A stretch of DNA of 64,000 bases from NCBI GenBank assembly GCA_044368415.1, contig JBIPLJ010000011.1, forward strand, positions 1 through 64,000, written 5' to 3'. The DNA comes from UBA4615 sp044368415. GTDB lineage: Bacteria > Pseudomonadota > Gammaproteobacteria > Burkholderiales > Burkholderiaceae_E. The notes below the pieces were generated by a model. The model made no database searches. It was given only the letters and a program-made list of their open reading frames with translations, and was not told where the DNA came from. This document shows positions 51,397 to 60,567 of this stretch, one piece after another (the stretch's first letter is position 1; every line of letters starts with the position of its first letter). The position numbers were made by a program, and so were the translations under genes.

Positions 51397-52296
51397 TCAG
51401 ATCGCCGGCTTGTCCGACAGCGCCTTCAGGTTGTCCTCGAGTTCCTTGCTCATCGGCGCGCCGAGGGTGACACCCCTGGGCGGAATCGGCGACTCGAACC
51501 ACTTCTTGTAGAGCGCAACGAATTCGCCCGTACGGACCAGCTCGGCCAACGTGTCATCGACGAGCTTCTTGAATGCCGGGTCATCCCTGCGGAGCATGAT
51601 CGCGTACGGCTCGACCTGGATCGCTTCGCCGACAACCGCCCATTCGGAAGGAGTCTGAGCATTCGCGCGCAGGCCGTACAGCAGGATGTCATCCATGCCG
51701 AAGGCATCGGCGCGCCCCTGCTGGACCAGCAACATGGACTCGGCATGGTCCTTTGCACCGATCAGCTCGAAGCCCAGCCCGCGGTCGGCGTTGAGCGAAC
51801 GCAGCACCTGGAAGTTGGTCGTGCCGGTCGTCGAGACCACCCGCTTGCCCTTCAGGTCAGCGATGGACTTGACCGGCGAGCCGCTTTTCACGAGCAGCCG
51901 TGTACCCGTGTAGAAGTAGTTCGTCGCGAACGCGACCTGCTTGCCGCGCTCGCTGTTGTTGGTCGTCGATCCACACTCGATATCGATCGTGCCGTTCTGC
52001 AGCAGCGGAATGCGATTCTGGGAGGTCACCGACTGCGTGGCGACCTTCAGGTCGGTCCGGCCGGTGGCCTGCCGCACCCGATCGACGATCCGCGCGCAGA
52101 CCTCCCACCCGAAGCCGGTGGGCTTGCCGTCGCCGCTGAGGAACGAGAACGGAATCGAGGATTCACGGTAGGCCACGGTGATGCTGCCGCTCGCCTTCAC
52201 CTTGTCCAGGGTCGTTGGCTGCTGGGCCAGGACGGGCGCGGACGGGATGAGCGCGAACAGCGCAGTGAACAATGACGCGATCATGCGATGGAACAT
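51397..52296 (-). CDS. gltI: Glutamate/aspartate ABC transporter substrate-binding protein
   Basis: The 299-residue periplasmic protein has a Sec signal (MFHRMIASLFTALFALIPSAPVLA, cleavage before QQ). The SBP_bac_3 fold has VAYRESSIPFSFLSGDGKPTGF, ECGSTTNNSERGKQVAFAT and LKGKRVVSTTGTTNFQVL, which are GltI/AatJ motifs. It heads the operon (binding protein, racemase, aspartase, two permeases, ATPase) and is divergent from a LysR gene. Confidence 0.93.
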   Translation of the reverse strand: MFHRMIASLFTALFALIPSAPVLAQQPTTLDKVKASGSITVAYRESSIPFSFLSGDGKPTGFGWEVCARIVDRVRQATGRTDLKVATQSVTSQNRIPLLQNGTIDIECGSTTNNSERGKQVAFATNYFYTGTRLLVKSGSPVKSIADLKGKRVVSTTGTTNFQVLRSLNADRGLGFELIGAKDHAESMLLVQQGRADAFGMDDILLYGLRANAQTPSEWAVVGEAIQVEPYAIMLRRDDPAFKKLVDDTLAELVRTGEFVALYKKWFESPIPPRGVTLGAPMSKELEDNLKALSDKPAI

Positions 52297-52433
52297 GGGT
52301 GGGGTCTCCGTTGTGCTTGGGGTCGACGTGACACTCAGACAGGCGCGCATGGTAGCCACGAGTTGCCCGGCTTGCTTATCGAAAACGAATCGTTAATTAT
52401 AATCAAAACTTATGCCTATGACCGGGCAAGCAG
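52297..52433. promoter_or_regulatory. Divergent promoter region of aspartate operon and LysR gene
   Basis: A markedly AT-rich patch for this genome at about 52380-52412 contains ATTATAAT, which reads as a -10 TATAAT on both strands (52398-52403 on plus, 52396-52401 on minus). Regulators of this type bind between divergent genes, so this patch is the likely operator. Exact -35 elements were not resolved. Confidence 0.45.
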
Positions 52434-52439
52434 GTGTCC

Positions 52440-53327
52440 ATGCGCCTCAAACACGTCGAAGTCTTCCATGCGGTGATGCTGACCGGCAGCGTCAGCGGGG
52501 CCGCCCGGATCCTGCACGTCACGCAACCTGCGGTGACGCAGACACTTCGCCACGCGGAACTCCAGCTGGGCTATCCGCTGTTCACCCGCCAACGCAACAG
52601 GATCGTACCGACACCCGAGGCCCTGGCGCTTTATCCCGAAGTGCAGCAACTGATGGTCATGCTGGAATCGGTGCGGCGGGCCGCCGCAGCGCTCAAGAGC
52701 TCCGCGGACACCCCGCTGCGCGTCCTGATCGTCCCGTCGCTGGCCGTCAAGGCGCTACCTGATGCACTGCGTGCGTTCCGTGCCCGGCATCCGACGATGC
52801 CCGTGACCATCCGGACACTGCATTCGGCGGAGATCGTGCGCTCCATGGCGCTGCGCGAAGCCGATGTCGGCATCGTCTACGGCAGTCCGCCCAACTCGGT
52901 GCTTCATGAGGAGCACATCGCGACCGGCCGGCTGGTGTGCGTCTCGGCGCCGAGTCGGCCCGGTACAGAGACGGGGCCGATCGAATTCGAGGAGGTCCTA
53001 TCACGGCCGTTCATCCGCATCGACGAGCGCGATCCGCTCGGTGCGGTGCTGGCAGACCAGTGGAACCGGCTCGGCAAGGTTCCGGTGGCGGGCATCACCG
53101 TCCAGACGCACCACATCGCGATGGTGCTGGCAGAAGAAGGCTTCGGCAACGCGATCATCGATTCGTTCACAGCGAACTCGACGCGCAATCCGAAGCTCAC
53201 GATCCGCCCACTCCTGCCGGAGGTGCCGGTCACGGTGCGCGCTCTGCTGCCCGGCGGCGTGCGCTCGCCCAAGCCGGTGGCCGATTTCACCGCAGCGTTT
53301 GCGAAAGTCGCGAACGCGCTGCGCTGA
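52440..53327 (+). CDS. LysR-family transcriptional regulator of aspartate operon
   Basis: The 295-residue regulator has the N-terminal winged helix (FHAVMLTGSVSGAARILHVTQPAVTQTLRHAE, residues 9-40) and an effector domain beginning LRVLIVPSLAVKALPDAL near residue 91. It includes MVLAEEGFGNAIIDSF near the ligand pocket. It is divergent from gltI with a 143-bp gap, so it most likely controls the glt/racemase/aspA operon in response to an acidic amino acid. The ATG at 52440 is preferred; a GTG two codons upstream is possible. Confidence 0.93.
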   Translation: MRLKHVEVFHAVMLTGSVSGAARILHVTQPAVTQTLRHAELQLGYPLFTRQRNRIVPTPEALALYPEVQQLMVMLESVRRAAAALKSSADTPLRVLIVPSLAVKALPDALRAFRARHPTMPVTIRTLHSAEIVRSMALREADVGIVYGSPPNSVLHEEHIATGRLVCVSAPSRPGTETGPIEFEEVLSRPFIRIDERDPLGAVLADQWNRLGKVPVAGITVQTHHIAMVLAEEGFGNAIIDSFTANSTRNPKLTIRPLLPEVPVTVRALLPGGVRSPKPVADFTAAFAKVANALR

Positions 53328-53394
53328 GCGCCGGCCGCGAGCCCACCGGGCACGGTTCGGCGCGGGTTCGGGCGAGCGCTCGGTCGCCTTCGAT

Positions 53395-53500
53395 CACCGC
53401 CCGCCGGGAAGTCGCCGAGACTGCGAAACGCGTCGAGACCGGTGGGCAGCGGTGCGGAGGTGTTGGTCTCGGTGGTGAGGGTAGCGTTGAAGACCTTCAC
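53395..53500 (-). pseudogene. M81 (MlrC-like) metallopeptidase, N-terminal fragment
   Basis: From an ATG at 53500 the frame reads MKVFNATLTTETNTSAPLPT and continues for about 15 residues (GLDAF, GDFPAGG). This is the conserved start of MlrC-type M81 metallopeptidases. After that the similarity stops. The start overlaps the stop of the oxidase fragment upstream (ATGA), so the two were once adjacent genes of one operon. Nothing functional remains. Confidence 0.6.
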
Positions 53501-53775
53501 GCGACGGCCAGCGGTGCGGACCGCAGGCGCGCGGGCGACAGCATCGCCGCGTCTATGCCGTGCGCGGCCAGGTGGGCGGGGATCGGCACGCCGCGGGCGA
53601 GCGTGGCGCAGGCCTCGCCCATCGCCGCGCAGGTCTGGACGCCGTAGCCCCCCCCCTGGGCGGCCGACCAGACGAAGGCCGGATCATCGGGCGCGGAGAC
53701 GCCGAACAAGTCGCCGTCGGCGACGAAGGAGCGCAGCCCCGCCCAGGTGCGGATCGGGCGGCGGAGCCAGAGAAG
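53497..53775 (-). pseudogene. FAD-dependent D-amino-acid oxidase-type protein, C-terminal fragment
   Basis: The frame reads TWAGLRSFVADGDLFGVSAP, then FVWSAAQGGGYGVQTCAAMG and a short tail. This is the C-terminal FAD-binding part of the DAO (glycine/D-amino-acid oxidase) family. The N-terminal three-quarters, including the Rossmann GxGxxG, are missing. It is a remnant of the same lost operon as the M81 fragment. Confidence 0.7.
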
Positions 53776-53852
53776 ACCCAAGCACACAGCGTGCAGGCAG
53801 ACCGGAGCGCTCGCATTCATGCGCGACGCGCGTCGCGACCCACCCGATGCCC

Positions 53853-53869
53853 GGGCGCCAGAGGCGCCC
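53853..53869 (-). terminator. Possible tldD terminator hairpin
   Basis: GGGCGCC-AGA-GGCGCCC is a perfect 7-bp stem starting 5 bp after the tldD stop. It has no T run. It may stop transcription before the pseudogenes. Confidence 0.4.
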
Positions 53870-53874
53870 GTTGC

Positions 53875-55338
53875 TCAGGCGGTGCCGCCGACCGTCAGGC
53901 CTTCGAGCCTGAGTGTAGGCTGGCCCACGCCGACCGGTACCGACTGCCCGTCCTTGCCGCAGACGCCCACGCCGGTGTCGAGCTGCATGTCGTTGCCGAT
54001 CATGGTCACGCGGGTCAGCGCGTCCGGTCCATTGCCGATGATCGTCGCGCCCTTGACCGGATACTGGATCTTGCCGTTCTCCACCCAGTAGGCCTCGCTT
54101 GCCGAGAACACGAACTTGCCGTTGGTGATGTCGACCTGGCCGCCGCCGAAGTTCACCGCGTACAGCCCGCGCTCGAGCGACTCGACGATCTCCTTCGGGT
54201 CGCGGTCGCCGCCAACCATGAAGGTGTTGGTCATCCGCGGCATTGGCAGGTGCGCGAACGACTCGCGGCGGCCGTTACCGGTGACCGGCACCTTCATCAG
54301 CCGCGCGTTCAGAGAGTCCTGGATGTAGTTCTTGAGGATGCCGTCCTCGATCAGGACGTTGCGCTGCGTCGGGTTGCCCTCGTCGTCGACGTTGAGCGAG
54401 CCGCGTCGATCGGGGAGAGTGCCGTCGTCGACGACGGTCACGCCGGGGGCGGCGACGCGCTCGCCGAGGCGGCCGGCGAAGGCCGAGGAGCCCTTGCGGT
54501 TGAAGTCGCCTTCGAGGCCGTGGCCGATGGCCTCGTGAAGCAGCACGCCGGGCCAGCCCGGCCCGAGCACGACGCTCATCATGCCGGCGGGCGCGGGGCG
54601 CGCCTCGAGGTTGACCAGCGCGGCATGGACTGCGTCGTCGACATAGCGCTCGATGAGCGCGTCGGTGAAATAGGCGAAGTCGACGCGCCCGCCACCACCG
54701 CCGCTGCCCTGCTCGCGACGCCCCGCGTGCTCGGCGATGACGGTGACCGACAGCCGCACCAGCGGGCGCACGTCGGCGGCGATCACGCCGTCGGAGCGCG
54801 CGACCAGCACGACGACCCAATCGGCGGCGAGACCGGCCATCACCTGCACGATGCGCGGGTCCTTCTTGCGGGCGAGCTGCTCGACCTTGTGCAGCAGCTC
54901 GACCTTGGCGGTGGCGTCGAGCGAGGCGATCGGGTCGGCGGTGCCGTAGAGCACGCGGCCGGCCGACGGCTTCATCGAGGCGGCGACCTTGACGCGGCCA
55001 GCGCCGCTGCGGGCGATGGTGCGGGTGGCACGCGCCGCCGAGATCAGCGCGTCGAAGCCGATCTCGTCGGAATACGCGAAGGCGGTCTTCTCGCCGGAGA
55101 CGGCGCGCACGCCGACCCCCTGGTCGATGGAGAAGCTGCCCGACTTGACGATGCCCTCGTCGAGGCTCCAGGCCTCGCTGCGCGTGTACTGAAAGTACAG
55201 GTCGGCGTAGTCGACGCGGTGGCGGAAGACCTCGCCGATCGCCTCGGACAGCCTGGACTCGTCGAGCTCGTACGGCTCGAGCAGCAGGCTGCGGGCGTGG
55301 GCGAGGCGCGAGAGGGAAGGGTCGGCGATGGTCTTCAT
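53875..55338 (-). CDS. tldD: Metalloprotease TldD
   Basis: The 487-residue protein is the zinc subunit of the TldD/TldE protease, which processes small peptides such as microcin and the CcdA antitoxin. The metal motif HEAIGHGLEGDF near residue 270 is the TldD-specific HExxxH. The N-terminal region (YADLYFQYTRSEAWSLDEGIV) and the C-terminal ENGKIQYPVKGATIIGNGP with a Cys near GVCGKDGQS are conserved. Length is typical (480). It is followed upstream by a nitrilase-family gene, a common pairing in betaproteobacteria (yhdP-nit-tldD order). Confidence 0.95.
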   Translation of the reverse strand: MKTIADPSLSRLAHARSLLLEPYELDESRLSEAIGEVFRHRVDYADLYFQYTRSEAWSLDEGIVKSGSFSIDQGVGVRAVSGEKTAFAYSDEIGFDALISAARATRTIARSGAGRVKVAASMKPSAGRVLYGTADPIASLDATAKVELLHKVEQLARKKDPRIVQVMAGLAADWVVVLVARSDGVIAADVRPLVRLSVTVIAEHAGRREQGSGGGGGRVDFAYFTDALIERYVDDAVHAALVNLEARPAPAGMMSVVLGPGWPGVLLHEAIGHGLEGDFNRKGSSAFAGRLGERVAAPGVTVVDDGTLPDRRGSLNVDDEGNPTQRNVLIEDGILKNYIQDSLNARLMKVPVTGNGRRESFAHLPMPRMTNTFMVGGDRDPKEIVESLERGLYAVNFGGGQVDITNGKFVFSASEAYWVENGKIQYPVKGATIIGNGPDALTRVTMIGNDMQLDTGVGVCGKDGQSVPVGVGQPTLRLEGLTVGGTA

Positions 55339-55396
55339 CCGGGCAGTCTAACGCAGCGCCGGGTCCGGCCGCGCGCTGGCCCCGCGCCGCGCACCC

Positions 55397-56236
55397 TCAC
55401 ATCGTCCGGTGCGCCAGCGCGGGCAGTTGGGCCCGGACCTCGGCGATCCGCTCGGCCGACAGCGTCCCGGCCACCACGCCCTCGCCGTCCTGCAGGCACG
55501 CGAGCACCTCGCCCCAGGGGTCGATCAGCATCGTGTGTCCCCAGGTGCGGCGGCCGTTCTCGTGGGTGCCGCCCTGCGCGGGCGCCAGCACATAACACTG
55601 GTTCTCGATGGCGCGCGCCCGCAGCAGCACCTCCCAGTGCGCCTGGCCGGTGGCATATGTAAACGCCGACGGCACGACGATCAGGTCGACGGTTCCGAGC
55701 GCCCGGTAGAACTCGGGGAAACGCAGGTCATAGCAGACCGACAGGCCGACGCGCCAGGGCGAGCCGTCCGGACCGGCCAGGTCGGCGACCGTCGGCGTAC
55801 TGCCGGGCTGGATGGTCGCCGACTCGTCGAAGCGCAGGCCGTCGCGCTTCAGGCCGAAGAGGTGCACCTTGTCGTAGCGCGCCGAGGTCGTGCCGTCGGG
55901 GCGCAGCACCAGGCAGGCGTTGCGGATGCGGCGCGGCTCGCTCGAGGCGATCGGCACCGTGCCGCCGATCAGCCACACGCCGGCCTCGCGGGCGATGTCG
56001 GCGAGCGCCTGCTGGATCGGGCCCTCGCCCGCCGGCTCCTTCGCGTCGACCTTGTCGGTGTCCGTGCGACCAAGCAGGCAGAAAAACTCGGGCAGCACGA
56101 CCAGTGTCGCACCGCCGTCGGCGGCCTCGCGCACCCAACGCCGCGCGGTCTCGAGGTTGGGGCCGACCGAGGCGGACGACACCATCTGGATGGCCGCGAT
56201 CGAGAGCTTCGCCGTCGTGTCCGGGTCCTGGGTCAT
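55397..56236 (-). CDS. Carbon-nitrogen hydrolase (nitrilase family, Nit-like)
   Basis: The 279-residue hydrolase has the Glu-Lys-Cys triad: Glu in VVLPEFFCLLG near residue 50, Lys in YDKVHLFGL near 123 and Cys in GLSVCYDLRFPEFYRAL near 166. It fits the Nit1/YafV-like branch that hydrolyses deaminated glutathione or omega-amides. Around its start the 14-mer GTCCGGGTCCTGGG occurs twice (about 56219-56252), producing two QDPD repeats. The second ATG at 56236 was chosen as the start. It lies between yhdP and tldD on the same strand. Confidence 0.9.
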   Translation of the reverse strand: MTQDPDTTAKLSIAAIQMVSSASVGPNLETARRWVREAADGGATLVVLPEFFCLLGRTDTDKVDAKEPAGEGPIQQALADIAREAGVWLIGGTVPIASSEPRRIRNACLVLRPDGTTSARYDKVHLFGLKRDGLRFDESATIQPGSTPTVADLAGPDGSPWRVGLSVCYDLRFPEFYRALGTVDLIVVPSAFTYATGQAHWEVLLRARAIENQCYVLAPAQGGTHENGRRTWGHTMLIDPWGEVLACLQDGEGVVAGTLSAERIAEVRAQLPALAHRTM

Positions 56237-56364
56237 GTCCGGGTCCTGGGAGAAGGAGATGGGGAAGCCTCGAGGGTAGCATCCGCATCCGCGCGTCCTC
56301 GGGGTCCGCACCGGGGTCCACGCCGGTCTCCGGGCTCATGCCCAGGGCTCGCGCAGCGGCTGCC

Positions 56365-59300
56365 TCAGGGCGAAGGATCGGAGCGGGGGGGCAGCAGGCG
56401 GCGGTTGCGCTCGCTCACGGTCGGGTCGGTCCACGAGCCGGTGACGTCGACGTCGTACGCGAGGGCCTCCTGCAGCGGCTTGCGCAGCACGTACTGCGCG
56501 GCGAACGAGCCGAGCCCGATGAGCGGATTGACCATCGCGCCGAACGCGATCGAGGCGAGGCCCGCGTTCAGCTCGGGCACGACCTCGACGTTGAGCCGCT
56601 GGGTCTCGCGCTGAAGGTCGGCCTCGCCGCGGATCCTCACCTGGGCCTGCAGACCGCGGATGCGCAGCGCCTCGCTATAGGCCACGCCGTTGTCGATGCG
56701 CACCCGACCGTCGATGGTATCGAAGGCGAAGCCCTCGCTGAACAGGTCGCGGAAATCGCCGGACAGCCGCTTGGGCAGCGACTGCATGTTGAGCACACCA
56801 ATCAGCTTGGCCGCGCCCGGGTCGACCTTCAGAAACTCGCCCTTGCCCATCTCGAGTCTGACCTGTCCATCGAGCGAGCCGAAGTCGATGGCGACCGGCG
56901 AGCCCTGCCAGTGGACCGAGCCGCCGAGCGAGCCGGAGCCGCCGTTCACGGTGTCCTTCAGGCCCAGCCCGGCAAGCAGGCGTCCGGCGTCGAGCACCTC
57001 GAGCTCGAACTCGAGGGCGGTGCTGCGCGCATCGCCGCCGGGTGGCGCGGCCCCGGCGGGATCGGCGCCGATCGAGGCGGTAGGTGCGCCAGGCCTCGGC
57101 CGGGGGACACCCGCGAAGGACCACTGCCCGTGCGCCTCGAGGCGCGCCGACGGGTTGGTGATCACCAGCCGGTCGAGCTTCCAGACCGGCTGCAGCGCGC
57201 TGCCGCCATTGGTCGCGGTGAGGGCGAGTCGGCCCATCGGCAGCGTGCCGAGCACCAGCTCGTCGGCGGCGATGTCGAGGCCAGGGAGCTGGCCGGGGGA
57301 GGCCGACAGCACCGACTCGACCTCGCCGATCCGGGAGCGCGGCAGGACCAGCCGCGCGAAGCGCGCGGTGAGCGTGCCGATGCGCTCGCCCGGGCGCGCG
57401 TCGCGCCATTCGAAGTGGCCCTCGATCTCGCGCGAGGCCATGTTGGCGCGCCAGCGCCCGTCGACCCGCGAGGCGCCGACCACGACCTCGTGCAGGTCGC
57501 GCCCGGCGATCCGCAAGTCGTCGGCCACCACCGAGACCAGGTCGGGCAAGAATGACATGCCGTCCGGGCCACCCGCCTTCGCCTGGCGCTCGAGGCGCTC
57601 GAGCTCGCCGTCGCCCAGCACGGCGCGCCAAGCGTCGACGTCGAGGGCGCGGGCGCGCACCAGCACCGCTAGCCCGCCGTCGCGCAGCACCGGGTCGCCG
57701 CCCACCGAGAAGCCGGCGCGCCGCACGAGGAGGCGCTCGCTCGAGGGATCGCGCTCGCGCTCGAAGGCGAGTGCGATATCGTCTCGCACCCGCACGTCGA
57801 GGCGGTCGCCCGGCGGACGGGTTCCCGGGCCGGACGGCGCGAGCGGACGCGACACCACGCGCAGCGGCCAGGCGTCGCCCGCGCGCTTGTCGAACGGCGC
57901 GGGCAGCGTGCTGGCCAAACCGACCAGGTCGGACTCGATCTGTAGCGTCGAGGCGCGCCGGTCGACGTCGACGCTCGCGCGGTACTCGGTGCGGCCCTCG
58001 ATGCGACGCGTGAGCGGGTTGTCGACGAGCTGGCGCAGGCCGGCCGCGTCGACCGCGCCGGTGGCCTCGAACCGCATCCGGCCCTCGGCGCCGGACCGGC
58101 CCTCGACCCGAATCGGGCCGCCGAGCAGCGCTCCGCGCAGCTCGGGCAGCGTCAGGCCGCGCTCGGTGAACTCGAGCCGGCCGCTCACGCCTGCGAACGG
58201 CGGCAACGTGCTGTCGAGGGCGACGTCATTGCCGGGAAGCTCCACGGTGACGCCGACTCGGGACGCGGCGATGTCGTAGAGCGGCAGCGCGAGCTTCATC
58301 GCGAGCCGCGCGTCGCCGCCAACCTTCAGGTCGCGCGTGAACCCCGAGACGTTCGCGGTAAGCGGGCTCGCGTCGACGAAGCCCAGCATGTCCTGGGCGG
58401 CGCCCGCTGCGCGCCCCTCCAGGGCGAGTACCGACTCTCGCCAGTCAGCGATCTTCGCCTGCATGTCGACCAGCCGCACGCCCTGGGTGACGGCGGTCGG
58501 CGCGCGCAGCGACATACCGGTGCCGTCCAAGCTCAGGTCGCCGCGGATCTGGTCGATCCGCGGCCACTGCGGCGCATAGGCCAGCGAGACGTCGCGCAGC
58601 GCCGCCGTCAGCCGGAAGCGCCCGTCGGCGGGCGCGTGGAACGGGAACTGGCGCAGGTCGCCCCGGACCTCGAACCGCAGGTCCTCGGCGCTGCCGCCGA
58701 CGAGCGCACGCGCGACCCAGTCGCGGGCGTGGGGCGACATCTCCGTCGGCAAGTAACGGGACACCGTGCGCACATCGATGTGCTCGACGCGCGCAGCGAG
58801 CTCGAGGCTGCCCGGACCGTCCTGCGCGCTGCGCCAGGTGCCCGAGGCGGCGCCGTGGAAGTCGGCGGTGACAACCGCCAGCCGCGGCAGCCTCACGCTC
58901 CATGCGGCGTCCTTGGCATCGCGTGTCCAGTCGAGCTCGGCATCGAGGCGCTCGAGGCGGAAGACCGGATCGTCGAACAGGCCGGGCAAGTCCAGGGTCG
59001 CATTGCGTGCGGCGAGCGTGAGCCTGCCGCCGTGGTCGCTCGCCCGCAGGGTGCCGGCGAGGTTGCCGAAATCGGGCAGCCGGCGCCTCGATGCGGTCTC
59101 GCCGAACTGCAGGCCGAGGCGCTCGAACGAGGCGCTCAGCTCGAAGCGCGGCGCCTCGGGGAGGGCGCGCCGCGCGTCGTCGCTGCGGTCGGGGGGACGC
59201 AGCTCGGCGGCCGCCGCATCGGGCCGTGTCCAGCGCAGCGTCAGGTCGCGCACGTCGCCGGACACGCCGACCTGAGCGACGCGCTCGCGCAGCCCCGCGC

Positions 59301-60441
59301 CCAGAGGCAGGCGGCGCACCGCCTGGAGGGCGCTCGCTGCGTCGAAGGCTTTCAGGCGCAGCCACGCGGAGCGCAGCGCACGCCCGCGGTCGAGTCCGAG
59401 CTCGGCATCGCCGTCGGCCGCGAGGACAAAACCGGCGGCATCGGCGGCCGACAGCCCGGCGATGCGCAGCACGTGGCCGCCGTCGCGCTGCCGCGCGATG
59501 CGCAGCTCGCCGGCGATCGCATCGAAGGCGATCGGTCCGGTCTCCAGCCGGGTCGCGGCATGCTCGGCACGCGCCTTGAGGGTCGCGTCGACCAGCGTCG
59601 CATCGGCGAAGCGCAGCCAGGCGAGCGCATCGAGCCGGCCCTCGGCGCTCGCCGCCGCCGGACCCAGCACGACGCCAAACGCCTCGGCCAGCTCGGCGAC
59701 GCGTGCGAGTTCCACGCCCTGCCCGGCGAGGTGTGACTCGCCGGTCCAGCGCCACCATTCGGAGGGCCGCGAGAACGGCTCGCGATAGACCTCGGCGAGC
59801 GCGGACAGCGATCGGGCGGCGTCGCCGCCGCGGGCAATGGTCAGGCTCGCCTGGTGACGGCGTCCCGAACCCCGCAGCCGCAGCGACACACCGTCGACGC
59901 CGAGCGGCGCGACGCTGCCGCTGCGGTCGACCAAGCGGACCTCGGCGTCGGCCACGTCGATCTCGCCCTGGGTGAGCAGCCAGTCGGCCGCACGACCATC
60001 ACCCGGACCATCGAGGGCGAGCTCGAAGCCGGCCACCGCGAAGCGCCCAGCGCCGAGCCGCTCGACCACCACCTGCGGTGCGCTCAGCCGCAGCGTGGCG
60101 AAGCGCAGGTGCCCGAGGGCGAGCGAGCGCCAGGACACGCGCGCGAAGACCGACCCCACAACGAGGCGGGGCTCGCCGTCGGCGCCGTCGAGGCGCAGGC
60201 CGTCTACGCGCAGGGACGGGTGCAGGCCGTCCCAGCCCGGGTGCAGCGCGTCGATGGAGACTGGCCGGCCGAGCTGGCGTTCAATCTGAGCAACGAGCTC
60301 CGGGCGCCAGGTATCCACCCGGGGCCAGAGCACATGCCGGACGGTGAGGTAGGCGCCGAACACGACGCAAAGGACGAGCCCGGCCAGGCCGAGCAGGACG
60401 CCGGCCAGCCTGGACGAGAGCGGCGTCGAGTGGACGGTCAT
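56365..60441 (-). CDS. yhdP: YhdP-family AsmA-like envelope protein
   Basis: The 1358-residue protein has one N-terminal membrane helix (LAGVLLGLAGLVLCVVFGAYL). A very long periplasmic repeat of beta-rich AsmA/DUF3971 type follows, ending in an AsmA-like C-terminal domain (GSLDGQVRLEMGKGEF; FDTIDGRVRIDNGVAYSEAL; PLIGLGSFAAQYVLRKPLQ). YhdP proteins are thought to bridge the periplasm and help phospholipid transport to the outer membrane. The length fits (about 1270-1400). It is divergent from glnE with a 126-bp gap. The ATG at 60441 gives a clean membrane anchor. Confidence 0.95.
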   Translation of the reverse strand: MTVHSTPLSSRLAGVLLGLAGLVLCVVFGAYLTVRHVLWPRVDTWRPELVAQIERQLGRPVSIDALHPGWDGLHPSLRVDGLRLDGADGEPRLVVGSVFARVSWRSLALGHLRFATLRLSAPQVVVERLGAGRFAVAGFELALDGPGDGRAADWLLTQGEIDVADAEVRLVDRSGSVAPLGVDGVSLRLRGSGRRHQASLTIARGGDAARSLSALAEVYREPFSRPSEWWRWTGESHLAGQGVELARVAELAEAFGVVLGPAAASAEGRLDALAWLRFADATLVDATLKARAEHAATRLETGPIAFDAIAGELRIARQRDGGHVLRIAGLSAADAAGFVLAADGDAELGLDRGRALRSAWLRLKAFDAASALQAVRRLPLGAGLRERVAQVGVSGDVRDLTLRWTRPDAAAAELRPPDRSDDARRALPEAPRFELSASFERLGLQFGETASRRRLPDFGNLAGTLRASDHGGRLTLAARNATLDLPGLFDDPVFRLERLDAELDWTRDAKDAAWSVRLPRLAVVTADFHGAASGTWRSAQDGPGSLELAARVEHIDVRTVSRYLPTEMSPHARDWVARALVGGSAEDLRFEVRGDLRQFPFHAPADGRFRLTAALRDVSLAYAPQWPRIDQIRGDLSLDGTGMSLRAPTAVTQGVRLVDMQAKIADWRESVLALEGRAAGAAQDMLGFVDASPLTANVSGFTRDLKVGGDARLAMKLALPLYDIAASRVGVTVELPGNDVALDSTLPPFAGVSGRLEFTERGLTLPELRGALLGGPIRVEGRSGAEGRMRFEATGAVDAAGLRQLVDNPLTRRIEGRTEYRASVDVDRRASTLQIESDLVGLASTLPAPFDKRAGDAWPLRVVSRPLAPSGPGTRPPGDRLDVRVRDDIALAFERERDPSSERLLVRRAGFSVGGDPVLRDGGLAVLVRARALDVDAWRAVLGDGELERLERQAKAGGPDGMSFLPDLVSVVADDLRIAGRDLHEVVVGASRVDGRWRANMASREIEGHFEWRDARPGERIGTLTARFARLVLPRSRIGEVESVLSASPGQLPGLDIAADELVLGTLPMGRLALTATNGGSALQPVWKLDRLVITNPSARLEAHGQWSFAGVPRPRPGAPTASIGADPAGAAPPGGDARSTALEFELEVLDAGRLLAGLGLKDTVNGGSGSLGGSVHWQGSPVAIDFGSLDGQVRLEMGKGEFLKVDPGAAKLIGVLNMQSLPKRLSGDFRDLFSEGFAFDTIDGRVRIDNGVAYSEALRIRGLQAQVRIRGEADLQRETQRLNVEVVPELNAGLASIAFGAMVNPLIGLGSFAAQYVLRKPLQEALAYDVDVTGSWTDPTVSERNRRLLPPRSDPSP

Positions 60442-60567
60442 GGGTCGGGGTCCGGCGTACGGATCCGGGGACGAGGCCCCGCGGCCAGCCATCGCCCGAA
60501 GCTCGTTGAAATGTAGCATACCGATGACCGGCCCCTTTCCGGGGCCTCCCCACTTCGATCGGAGCCG

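Noticed and set aside
56218..56252. Direct repeat of a 14-mer near the start of the nitrilase-family gene
   Set aside because: A two-copy duplication that merely repeats QDPD at the N-terminus; no sign of a regulatory role.
56104..57555. Long plus-strand open frames opposite yhdP (also opposite aroG and xdhB)
   Set aside because: They mirror the coding strand of well-supported genes and have Arg/Pro/Ala-rich sequence without domains.
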